Below are positions 44,090 through 53,644 of a stretch of 64,000 nucleotides of DNA, one piece after another (positions within the stretch are counted from its first letter, which is position 1; each line of letters begins with the position of its first letter). The DNA lies in the NCBI GenBank assembly GCA_003049465.1, contig PYSS01000006.1, positions 350,818 to 414,817 of the forward strand, given 5' to 3'. Below the pieces are notes generated by a model. The model had not been told where the DNA came from. It was given only the letters and a program-made list of their open reading frames with translations, and ran no database searches. The stretch is from Magnaporthiopsis rhizophila. Its lineage: Eukaryota; Ascomycota; Sordariomycetes; Magnaporthales; Magnaporthaceae. Made by a program: the position numbers and the translations under genes.

Positions 44090-46325
44090 GGCCAGGAGCA
44101 GCGCGCGGGCGCAAGTAACAAGGAGCGCGACACGGACGAACGGTTGGCTGGCGGGTATACAAACCGACCAGCGTTGAGGCGGAGTGCCACGGGAAACGCG
44201 AGATCAAGCCCGCTCGACTTCACTCGAAGGATTCCTCAGCCGCACCATATCTGGCAGCGGGGTTGAAGCCCGTGTCGCGCTAGCGGCCGGCTGTCGTACC
44301 CGTGGCCCGGCCGTGGCATGGAAAACGCGTGAGGACGAAAATCTCTTTCGCGTTGCGCGCGGACATGGAGGGCGCGTTTTCTTTGCCATAGCGTGGCGGC
44401 TCGAAGCGACAGACCTCCTACTACAATACGTAAACGGGAATTAGATGCTTAAGATTTATTTGTCTCGCACAGTGATCTGATATTTCCCTAATTTGATGTC
44501 TCCGTTCTACCACCGCGTATGGCAGGGGAATAAGGATAACGCGACGGCGGAAGAGTGAAATGATCGTCGCTCGTTACCTGCCCGCAGTAAAAAAAAAAAG
44601 GACGTCAAGATAAGAGTCGGCGGGAAGGAACTGTAATCTGGAGGTGGCACGAGATTGCCAAAGTAAAATCCAGGGCTGAGCCGAGAGTTGGCACGTGGCT
44701 GGCCGGGTATGCCAGGGGCTAGGCTGGCGCCGTTGGTTGGCAAACAATTATTAATCGGCAACGACCGGCTGTCCTGGAGCACAATTTCCAGATCGGGAAT
44801 GTCCAACCTGTGGCGTGAGGATGCGGCTCTCTTGCTCTATTTTTGCCAAGCGTCTTGCGCCGAGGCGTGTAACGACGTTGTGTGCTGGATGTCCGTAGAT
44901 AGACCAGCATCGTCTCTCTCCGGATTGGGGGTGGCCATTGTTGTCTTCGGCCCCGCCGAAAGATGGTGCCCAGAAGATAGACAAAACAATCGAACGACTA
45001 GCCAAAGACGTGCATTGAGTTGGGTCATGGCGTTGACAACCCTTCAGCTGGTGATTGCAAGGAATCCTGGGTTTGGGGTAGACAAGACAAAGTGGCCCCA
45101 TGTGGGGATTAGAGACACCCAGGACCCAGGAACTTGATAAAAGTAAAAAAGGGCCGCACCGGTTCTCGGATACGCGCCGGTCGGATCACGGGCCTGTGGA
45201 ATACCTTGCTCCCCAGACATCGCCGGGGTGTATCTACTCCAAAAGCAGGCCTGATGCGGGGAGGGCGACATCCGGGGCATCAAGATTGAGATGCTGGTTT
45301 GTTGCTGACGACAGCACAAAGCCAGCATAGACCGGCAGAGGGGAGGAGGCAAGAGTCGGATCAGGAAAGTCCAAGCGGAAAACCGGGGCGTTTTGGGTCC
45401 ACCGCCCACCGACCGGCAATCTGGGCGAAGCGCAAGGAGCAGAGCGGAGACGATCAGCGATTTGCTTTTGCCGGAAACCGGCGGCCAGAGTCGGGGCGCG
45501 CTTCTACTCCAGATTTCATGTTCAATTCTGTACGTAATAGATATGGGGTAGAGCAGCGGCCAAGGTTGGGGTATCGAACCATGGAACGCCCTGAGCTTCC
45601 GCCGTGGAAGCTCGGTGTCGCAACAGGCAAAGACTGGAAATGATGGTCGCCGCCAGCACCCGAGTCATGGACATGCTCCCCACGCAGTCAGCCCGGGGAA
45701 ATGGTCGGCGCCGTGCACGCGTCGCCCGCCGACGGGAACCGCTGCTCCAGTTTTCCAGCCAGCACGATAACCTAAACCGGGAAGGCGGGGCCTCTCCAGA
45801 GATACGGGCGGGCACTCCAGCATTTGATCCAGCACACGACTTGACGCTGACGGGAGCTGCTACCTCACCCAGGCGACGCTGAGGTACCCGCCCGTCCTTA
45901 TCGTTGCCCATTTGCCCCTAATTTTCGTCAACAGGTGTGAAAGATGCGGGTCCTGCTCCAGGGCCGCTGTCCAATGACGGCCGACGTCCGGCGGTGGAGG
46001 GTACATCCAGGTAGCAGCGACAGCCGTTCGCGTCTCCTCCCCGCGAGGACCTGACAGGGTCCGAGGATGATGACCGCGGCTCCCGGACAGCCCGAGTCAA
46101 CTCCACGCAGCCGTCGAGCGGGGATCGGCGAGATTGGGAAAGATAGGAAAATGCGCCAACTGGCATAAATACCCAGCCTTCTCCCCGCCGTGCCCAACAT
46201 CGCCGCTCGCCGACGCCCTTCCTCGCTCTTCCTAGCGTCGCCACGCCCAGCCCGGAGCCCCTTGTGAGGAGTCCCTGCCACCAGACTAGAACCTCCTCCC
46301 CCGACGCTCCGTCGCAGCAGCAACC
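44090..46325. other. Divergent intergenic region, no recognised gene
   Basis: 2.2 kb upstream of both the membrane-protein gene (-) and the amino-acid permease (+). Short frames on both strands show no family resemblance. CATAAATA at about 46164 may serve the permease promoter. Confidence 0.55.
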
Positions 46326-48186
46326 ATGGGCGCCGCACCGCCTGACGAGAAAACCATCGGCCTGGGTCGCTCTCCCAGCGGCAGCGCCCCGTCCGACATT
46401 CAGGTCGGCGGCGTCGTCGCGAGCGACAGCGGCGCAGGCGTCGCCGCCCAGTATGGCGAGACGAAGCGCGGCCTGAGCCCCCGCCACGTCCAGCTCATGG
46501 CTATCGGCGGCTCGATTGGAACGGGACTCTGTAAGCTGACCACCCCTTTTTCCCGGAGATTCACTCCCCCGCGCCGCCTCCCCCGCGATACTGGCTGTCG
46601 CTTATCTGCGGCGCCGCGCGCCAGTACCTAGCTAGTCTGAGCTCTTGGCGGGTTCTGGCTTGCTAATGGCGAAAATTCACACTCAAACAGGGATCGGAAT
46701 CGGCGGCGTGCTTACCAAGGCCGGGCCGCTGTCGCTCGTTCTTGGCTACATGTTCTGGGGACTCCTCTTCATCTGGCCGCTCAACCTGTGCGTCGCCGAG
46801 ATGTGTGCCTACCTGCCGATCCGCGGCTCCATCTTCGAGCTCTCGAGCCGCTTCGTCGACCCGGCCCTTGGCTTCGCCATGGGCTGGACCTACTTCTTCG
46901 CCGGTCTCATGCTCGTCTGCACCGAGTACTCTGCTATTGCCACCGTCATCCAGTACTGGGACCCTACTATAAATCCTGGCGCTTGGATCGCCGTTGCCAT
47001 GTTCTCATGCATCATTGTCAATGTGGTCGCTGTCAAGTGGTACGGGGAGGCCGAGTTCGTCATGGCCTCCACCAAAGTCCTGCTTCTTTTCGGCCTCATC
47101 CTGATCACCATCATCACCATGGCCGGCGGCAACCCACGAGGCGATGCTTACGGATTCCGCAACTGGGGCAACGGCAACTTTATTCACCCTTACCGTGGCG
47201 AGGGCGCCACTGGCAACTTTCTGGGCTGGTGGAAAGTCGTCATCTACGCCGGGTTCACCATCGCGGGCCCCGACATGATCGCGCTGGCGGCCGGTGAGAT
47301 CCAGAACCCGCGCTACACCATCCCGCGCGTGGCCAACCTCGTCTTCTACCGCCTGGTTGGGTTCTACGTCATTGGCGTACTCTGCGTCGGCATTATCTGC
47401 AGCTCTGTCGACCCAGGCCTTCTCGACGCCATCAAGAACAAGAAGCCCGGCGCCTTCTCGAGCCCCTGGGTGGTCGGCATCGAGCGCCTGGGCATCAGCG
47501 TCCTCCCCCACATCATCAACGCCGCCATCATGCTGTCGGGCTGGTCGTGCGGAAACGCCTACCTTTACTCGGCCAGTCGCACCCTGTACGGCCTGGCGCG
47601 CGACAACCAGGCGCCCAAAATCTTCCTCAAGTGCACCAAGGAGGGCGTGCCCATCTATTGCGTCGCGGGCGTGTCGCTCATCTCGTGCATCACCTTCCTC
47701 GTCGCCTCCGACTCGGCCGTCACCGTCTTCTTCTGGTTCGTCGACCTGACCACGACGGCCCTCATCATGACCTACACCATGATGATGATCGCCTACCTCG
47801 GCTTCTACCGCGCCCGCAACGCCCAGGGAATGGATCCTGCCACCCTGCCCTACCTGGCCCCGTTCACCCCGTATTCGAGCTACGTGACCCTCATCCTGGG
47901 CTGCACTGCGGTGCTGTTCGTCGGCTTCGACACCTTCTCGCCGTTTGAATACCGTGACTTCATCACTGCCTACTTCGCCTTCCCTTTTGGCGTCGTCATG
48001 TTCATCGGCTACAAGGTCTTCAAGAAGACCAGCTTCATCAAGCCGGCTGAGGCCGACCTGATCTCGGGCAAGAAGGAGGTGGACGAGGAGTGCAGGCACT
48101 GGGAGGAGGGCGGCATCCAGGAGAACGTCAGAGCGCGCCTGGCCGAGATGAGCTTCCTGCGGAGGACGTGGGAGAAAATGTGGTAG
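46326..48186 (+). CDS. Amino-acid permease (YAT/APC family)
   Basis: Exons 46326-46530 and 46691-48186; 566 aa. The 160-nt intron falls inside the first transmembrane helix, and splicing restores IGGSIGTGL|WIGIGGVL. The protein is a 12-TM amino-acid/H+ symporter of the yeast amino-acid transporter family. Signatures are LSPRHVQLMAIGGSIGTGL at TM1, GPLSLVLGYMFWGLL, EMCAYLPIRGSIFELSSRFVDPALGFAMGW, GPDMIALAAGEIQNPRYTIPRV (the conserved amphipathic loop), SGWSCGNAYLYSASRTLYGLA and DQAPKIFLKC-like (here DNQAPKIFLKCTKEG). The C-terminus ends RRTWEKMW, as in proline/neutral amino-acid permeases. Short acidic tails before and after the TM core fit ubiquitin-regulated permeases. Specific substrate is unresolved. 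Confidence 0.93.
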
Positions 48187-48830
48187 AGCGAGTGTGACCC
48201 AAGCACGCGTGTACGATGTTTCCGATTTAGCATGAAAGCGTTGTCAATTCGAAGCAACCTTTTACGAATGATTTAGGATCTGTTGGAGCGAACGATATAG
48301 TCCGTTCTCGTGCGAGACGTGCCGTGCCGGGCCGCGCTGGCTGGTCGGAGGATGATTTATCCTGGCCGCTAGCTTCTCTGCTAACGACGGATCCTCCCCT
48401 ATTGCGATGGCGGTAGCCGCAGGTTGGTGTTCCACTAGAACGTAAAGCAGGGCAAATAAAAGCACCTTATGGGCAGTAAAATATGATATGTACCGAGATG
48501 CTATGTAAAAGCCTATTTTGCTAGTCGAAGAGCATTTGCATACAAAAACCCAGGACTCCTGAGGCTTAGGTACACCTTAGGCGTGGCTTAAGTATGCCAC
48601 GGGTACGCCCGGGCGTACCCCGGCCATCGTACCCAAGGCGTACCCGGGCCGTACCCAGGTGATTAGACTAATCTTTGAACGGGGTGCGCGAACACCTACC
48701 AACCCTACCGAAAGCCATCGAACAAGGTTAGGAAAGCGATGCCAAATGTGTTCCGAAGCTAATCTTGCATATCATGTTCCCGGTTTTAGGCAACATCACG
48801 CCCGAGCACACACATCTTTCTAAATCGTAA
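48187..48830. other. Intergenic with palindrome-rich element
   Basis: 644 bp between the permease and exonuclease-like genes (convergent ends). The 48548-48680 portion is a dense set of inverted repeats, described separately. No coding feature was seen. Confidence 0.65.
48571..48673. repeat. Palindrome-rich element
   Basis: Contains a perfect 20-bp palindrome at 48601-48620 (GGGTACGCCCGGGCGTACCC). Also present are a GTGGC/GCCAC inverted repeat just upstream (about 48578-48599), further copies of CGTACCC/GGCCGTACCC downstream to 48657, and the near-palindrome GATTAGACTAATC at 48661-48673. Confidence 0.8.
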
Positions 48831-49604
48831 TTACGCCTCTACCTGTTTAGTCGGCCCTGAGCCCCATGATGGGCCAAACTTCTTGTCCTCTGTCACCGAC
48901 TGATCGTCGGGGCCGCAGGCTTCGTCGACGCGCCTGGCGCTCTCAACGCACACCTTCTCTAGCAACCGGCTGTTGGCACGCCTGGTGTAGATGCTGCGAA
49001 GCGTAGGCAGCCACTTCACGTCACCGGCGCAGTACGAGACGCACCTGGGAGTCAGGGGCCGGCGCGAGAACACGTCCTCGTCAGCATCCAGGAGGGCCCT
49101 GACGTCCTTCTTGGCCTGGAACCAGGGGCTCAGCACCTCCTGGGGAAGCCGTAGGTATTGCTCGACTGCCGTGCCGAGCCCCGCAAGGCGCTTCTTGTTG
49201 CCCCACCGGGTCGCGTTCTCGAGCAGCTGCACGTCGGTCACGCCGGCTAGGCGGACTCGGTGGTGCGACCAGAGCGCATCGGCGTCGCTGCGCACATCCC
49301 AGAAGTACTTGGTGACGTCCGGGTCCTCGAGGATCTCCTTGAGCGTCCTGCCGGCGTCCTTGCCTGGGGTGGTGAAGGCGGCGTCGCCGAGGGTGCAGAC
49401 GTCGATGAGGCTCGACGGTTTCTTTTCGCGGCAGAGAACGGTGACGATGCCGAGCGTCCCGTTGCGGCCAAGTTCCTTCCCTTCGAGATCTAGATAAAGT
49501 GCGCCTCGATGGGAAATCGAGGGGAGGAAATCACGAAGCTGCTTGACCGAGGCGATGACGGCTGGGAGCTTCGCCAAGGCCGCGTGCATGTTTGTCGATG
49601 GCAA
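48831..49604 (-). CDS. DnaQ-fold 3'-5' exonuclease domain protein (EXD1-like)
   Basis: Single exon, 257 aa from 49604; a second in-frame ATG lies five codons later (49589). The fold is that of RNase D/WRN-type 3'-5' exonucleases. ALYLDLEGKELGR carries the Exo I Asp-x-Glu, KYFWDVRSDADALW resembles Exo II with its conserved Asp, and CVSYCAGDVKWLPTL supplies the Exo III Tyr-x3-Asp. LAGVTDVQLLENATR and LGTAVEQYL fit the helix between the motifs. Fungal members are usually annotated as 3'-5' exonuclease/helicase-like without tested function. They may act on RNA or DNA, or be non-catalytic RNA-binding proteins like animal EXD1. The metal-binding acids appear intact here, so activity is plausible. 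A Lys/Trp/Gly-rich tail follows the domain. Confidence 0.85.
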   Translation of the reverse strand: MPSTNMHAALAKLPAVIASVKQLRDFLPSISHRGALYLDLEGKELGRNGTLGIVTVLCREKKPSSLIDVCTLGDAAFTTPGKDAGRTLKEILEDPDVTKYFWDVRSDADALWSHHRVRLAGVTDVQLLENATRWGNKKRLAGLGTAVEQYLRLPQEVLSPWFQAKKDVRALLDADEDVFSRRPLTPRCVSYCAGDVKWLPTLRSIYTRRANSRLLEKVCVESARRVDEACGPDDQSVTEDKKFGPSWGSGPTKQVEA

Positions 49605-50885
49605 GATAGTTTACCTTAGCTTGCAAAACGGAAAGATGGCCATGACACACAGATCAAAAACCGGCACGGGGTATTTCCCCTTATACCAGCCATACACCGT
49701 GGAAGGTGTCACCCACAACGCCGTTTGTTACAAACATTTATATCTGCGACCCGAATTCGATCCGGAATGGTGCTGGAATCCTCCTCGGCGGTCACAGGTA
49801 GCGGCGGCGTCACGGGTGATTGCGTTTCCGCCAGGAAAATCTCTTCACATGCGCGTCTTCGCCAAACCGGAAGGCGGGCGCGCAATGCGGGAAGCCATTC
49901 AGGTATAGTCGAAGGAAAGATGTGGAGTCATATGTAGGCCACAAGTCGTTTGTCTGCAGTCAACCGTATCAAGCAGAGGTTACTGCGGTCAATAGCACGC
50001 GTGGGGGCTGGGCCGCGACCTGGTGTCTGCGTGTAATAGGTGAGGCGGACCGCGAGGAGGACAATGGTAGGCAGACTGGGCATCTTCCAGCGGCATTCCC
50101 TTCGTTCTCAAGCCAACGGTGCCATATGTCCACCTACTGGCAGCTGATGTTCTTTTTTTCCCCTTTTTTTCATCTTTCCCTTGCGTGTTTGCTCTTGGGT
50201 GCCACTGACGGTTTGGGATGGGGACCACGGGTATGGGTCTTTCCTCCGGTGCTACGCCGTGGGACCGTGAACGTGAGCGTCTCCCGGCGCCGTCGAGGAT
50301 GAAGCCTGCGCCACAAGAGGCGGCGACAACAAAACTAGATCGCCCATGTGCCACCCTGCGTCCCAGAGAGGGCTGAAGAGCCTCCCCGCGGTTTCCACAC
50401 TGAACCAGCCTTCACATGCGGTGACGTACCCGCGCAAGGCAGCGAGCTCCGGCCTCGAGTACCTACCTTGTCCTGACGGCGGCCAGGTTACAGTTTGACA
50501 CTTAGGTGCCTGGAAGTTCCCTGCAGCCAAATGTCGCATCTCAGACTTTGCCGCAACACGATTTCGCATTTAGAGCGACGGCCCATTTGGCGACGCCACC
50601 ACAGCAGGAATCGTCAAACGGCTAATGGAATGTTGAACCTCAGCCTACTTCCCGGCCTAAAAGCGGATACAAGCAAGGGGTCAACGGCTGGGCGTCAGCG
50701 TGTCGCCCTGAAGATGGCAACAAGTGCCGATCAGCCATGGAGTTTGATGATATCCATCGCCGGTATATAAACACCATCCACGCCGCCCGTCCTCAAGAAC
50801 CGCGCAGAATTCCACGGCCCAACCACATCCGCAACACGCACGCTGCATTTCGACCCTCTGATCGCAGAGAAAAAAGAAACACAAA
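49605..50885. other. Intergenic, divergent promoter region
   Basis: 1.28 kb without a recognised gene. It contains TATATAA at 50764-50770 upstream of the secreted-protein gene. Confidence 0.6.
50764..50770 (+). promoter_or_regulatory. TATA box of GPI-type secreted protein gene
   Basis: TATATAA 116-122 bp upstream of the ATG at 50886, followed by a C/A-rich leader. Its preservation argues that the gene is or recently was expressed. Confidence 0.55.
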
Positions 50886-51713
50886 ATGAAGCTCCACGCA
50901 AAGCTCGCCATCCTCTATGCCATGCTCGGCTTCGCCTCAGCGCAAAGTACCAGCAGCGGCAGCAGCAGCACGACCACCGCGCCGCCCCCAAAGGGCACCA
51001 CCACCAGCATCTGGCTGATCCAGGGCGGACCCCTCACGAGCCTCCGCCCGACCCCGACGGTGAGAGTGGGAGGAAGTAGCGTCGCGAGGACCTACGTCGT
51101 CGGCCGGCCCACTGCTCGGCCGGCCGGCGAGGGTTGGCGCGTGGACTGGTGCAACGGGGTCAGTCCTCGACGTTGCGCTCACCGAGTGGAGCAACGTCCT
51201 GCACGAGGTCCGCAAGAGCGGCGGGCTCGCCGACGGCGGCAGGGGCGAGGAGCTCGGCGAGGTCGACCTCTCCCTGGAGGCGAGGTGCTCGCTCGACGGC
51301 GGCGTGCTCGGGGTCTTGGTCGTCGACCATGAGCTCAAGGGACGGCTCCGTGGTGACAACGTCGGCGACCCGTGGGACCTTTACCACGACTGATAGCGTA
51401 AAGATTACGCAGGTTCCTGTTGTGATTGCGGAAGGCACTGTAAGCTCTTGTTCTTGTCTCTTTTTTTTATGCGGTCACCGTGCGCGACGCTCGGAGGCGC
51501 TGCTTTACAGAGTCGAGGGAGGCGTCGAGGCGTAATGGCCAGAGCTGACGATTGGGCGTGCCTGATCAGCTTCCCGTTATCATGAGACCTACCACCACTA
51601 CCAGCAGCACCGGCAGCAGTTCGACAGGTGCCGGCGTGCCGTGCGTTACACAAAACGCCGCTCTGGCAGGCGGCGCTGCTATCCTGGCGGGAGGGGCTTT
51701 GCTGCTGGCATAA
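50886..51713 (+). CDS. GPI-anchored-type secreted protein, reading frame broken twice
   Basis: The ATG at 50886 starts a signal peptide (MKLHAKLAILYAMLGFASA) and a Ser/Thr-rich start followed by TTSIWLIQGGPLTSL, typical of fungal small GPI-anchored surface proteins. The last exon (51570-51713) follows an intron 51440-51569 (GTAAGC...ATCAG). It encodes a Ser/Thr stem and the hydrophobic end GGAAILAGGALLLA, a GPI-signal-like tail. The exon before it, read to 51439, ends VKITQVPVVIAEGT, as in the family. The middle is out of frame. Strong G/C third-position coding moves from the ATG frame (to about 51150) to a +1 frame (about 51155-51350), then +1 again to 51439. This is either a young pseudogene or two sequencing indels. 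No single intact protein can be given. Confidence 0.55.
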
Positions 51714-51777
51714 GGATAAAGATATTAACGGGATGGCGGGAGCTCATTCGATTTATGTCGGCGCAAGGCAAGCCGGC

Positions 51778-52440
51778 TTATTTCTTCGCCCACACAGCCT
51801 CGTTATATTCGTCCATCCATTCGCTATACGCCGGGCCTGCAGTTGCCCACCCCTTAATGCCGTTTACCAGCACCAGGCTTTGCATGTCGCCGTCGCTCTG
51901 ATCCGAGAGGTAGTCGGAAAACCAACCGGCGGCACGAGGGCCTCGGCCGCGCGAAGAAGCTGTAATCCCCGCATCAGTTAGCCGTCTGCCGTCAAGTGTA
52001 ACGGGCGTTGTATTATTGCCCGGTTTATAGAAGATCGAAAGCGTGGGCCACGCACAGCAGTACCAGATGACTTTCCGCACACCTGCAGCTTTCAGGACCG
52101 AATACAGCGTGGGGATAGCCGGGTACAAGCTTTGCGCCGGCAGATTGATAGAACCGCGAATAGTGCCGCCCTGCGAATGCGTGTCAATATTTCCGGGACC
52201 GAACGGCGTGGAGAGGTTGAGAAAAGGGGAGATGTGTCGAACCTCATGATCGACACGACGAAGATCAACGAGTACAAAATCCCGGTTTTTGCAACTACCT
52301 TGGCCTTCGCGCTGAGCCTCAAGCATGGCCAGCACTTCTTCCCGCGTTACACTTAGCGGTTCGATGTCCCTAGGGGCTGGGTAGGCGGCGTGCCACGGCG
52401 CAACCGTTGTTGCGGGCTCCATGGGCTGGGGTGCGGACAT
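51778..52440 (-). CDS. Rhodanese/CDC25-type arsenate reductase-like protein
   Basis: Exons 52440-52243, 52170-52056 and 51959-51778; 164 aa. Fungal enzymes of this type (relatives of yeast Arr2/Acr2 and Ych1) reduce arsenate to arsenite so that ACR3 can export it. The rhodanese/CDC25 core shows FVLVDLRRVDHEGGTIRGSINL, AAGVRKVIWYC and the active-site loop Cys104-SSSRG-Arg110 (C-x5-R), then RAAGWFSDYL and LVLVNGIKGW. Both introns (72 and 96 nt) are multiples of three and contain no in-frame stop, so unspliced RNA would read as 221 codons. The second splits the codon right after the catalytic Cys. Homology to family members and the broken active site if retained support splicing. The gene is divergent from the bZIP regulator by 305 bp. 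The arsenate role is inferred from the cluster; a general phosphatase cannot be excluded. Confidence 0.88.
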   Translation of the reverse strand: MSAPQPMEPATTVAPWHAAYPAPRDIEPLSVTREEVLAMLEAQREGQGSCKNRDFVLVDLRRVDHEVRHISPFLNLSTPFGPGNIDTHSQGGTIRGSINLPAQSLYPAIPTLYSVLKAAGVRKVIWYCCAWPTLSIFYKPGNNTTPVTLDGRRLTDAGITASSRGRGPRAAGWFSDYLSDQSDGDMQSLVLVNGIKGWATAGPAYSEWMDEYNEAVWAKK

Positions 52441-52745
52441 GTTCGCTGGATACCTAGTTGTGAGGAGAATGTATAGAGTGCCTGTTGCGCGCCAGTGCGA
52501 GGCTCATGTTTGTAGCCCCTTCAAAAAGCGCATTTGCCAGGCGGTTTGTGCTGCCGAGACCCAAAGGCGAGTTATGTCACTGCTGGTATGTGATTGGCGG
52601 ATTCAGCCGGCCCCATCCAAGCCCGGCCCCCCACACGTCGGGGACAATTCCGCGAATAAAGGGTCAGCTGAAAGGACACCACTGTGTGCTTCCTTTTATG
52701 CAAACAGCAGCCCAAACCACCCTTCTTCATCTCGGCACCAATCCA
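52441..52745. promoter_or_regulatory. Bidirectional promoter, arsenate reductase / bZIP
   Basis: 305 bp between divergent starts inside the arsenic cluster. No experimentally defined motif could be recognised with confidence. It is the natural place to seek sites for the adjacent bZIP. Confidence 0.5.
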
Positions 52746-53583
52746 ATGACAATGCGCAAGAATGTAAGGAGGACTGCAGCTTCTTCCTCTCTTCCATTCG
52801 TCTGGAATGTAATAGACGGATTCCGCTAATGCTTCATGAAAGCAGCGAGATGGCGGCACAACAGACAAATTGTCTACAGCAGTGAGGATACGCAACAACC
52901 AGAGGCGGTCGAGGGCACGCCACCGCGAGCTCGTTGACGAGCTGAAGGCCAGAGTCCGCGAGTATGAGCTCCAAGGAGTCCAGGCCACATTGGAAATGCG
53001 TCAAGCCGCTCGCAAGGTTGCGCTCGAAAATTCGCAGCTACGATCCCTCCTCGCCTCCCGCGGAGTCACATGCGAGGAAGTCGAGCAGTACCTAGCCTCG
53101 TCCAATCACGGGGCGGCGGCGGCGGAGGCAGGAGGCTTGTCGACAGCAGTTTCGGCACCACCCCCACCAGCACGCCGAGCCGCCCTCGAGCCAGACGCGG
53201 ATTTGGGCCCGTCGCCAAGTAAGGCATCGTCCACATCCGCGCTGGACACGCCTGCCGTTGCTGCGGATGCCGGTATCAGGCAAACATGCTGCGGACCTAC
53301 GACGCAGTTTTCCGGCGTCGGAGCGCCACCGGCAGACGTTCCGAAACATGTAGCAGCGTCTTCAGATTCATGCTGTCTGGGGCGCGGCCCAGCGTCGCCC
53401 TCGCCTACAGCGTCGCACCTGGAGATGACGTGCACTGCGGCCGCCCATATCATGGCTGGCATGTATAGGGATGGGAACAAAGAGCTCGCTAGAGAGGCCC
53501 TGGGGTGCTCTGGGCCTGAAGAATGTCTTGTCAAGAACACGCTGGTATTTCAGCTTCTAGATGGCGCGGAAGCGGGGTGGTAA
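52746..53583 (+). CDS. bZIP transcription factor of arsenic cluster
   Basis: Exons 52746-52763 and 52846-53583; 251 aa. The tiny first exon (MTMRKN) is an inference. It has a GTAAGG donor, a CGCTAATG branch site and an AAAGCAG acceptor in phase with the open frame, while no ATG precedes the bZIP in that frame otherwise. The basic region reads VRIRNNQRRSRARHRELVD, where NNQRRSRAR matches the fungal N-x2-R-x3-R variant. A leucine-zipper-like helix follows (LKARVREYELQG to about residue 75). The C-terminal half has Cys pairs (TCC near 137 and SCC near 165) and TCTAAAHIMAGM, LGCSGPEECLVKNTLVFQLLD, features of a fungal bZIP class with conserved C-terminal Cys. It sits between the reductase and ACR3, like yeast ARR1 (YAP8), so arsenite-responsive control is likely but inferred. 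Confidence 0.82.
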
Positions 53584-53644
53584 CAGTAATTAACGCGGTA
53601 CATGATTGTATGCTCGGATCAGGACTTCGATTCCCACCAATCTT

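Noticed and set aside
47005..48099. 364-codon minus-strand frame over the amino-acid permease
   Set aside because: Antisense shadow of conserved transmembrane segments; translation is Asp/Gly/His-rich and unlike any known family.
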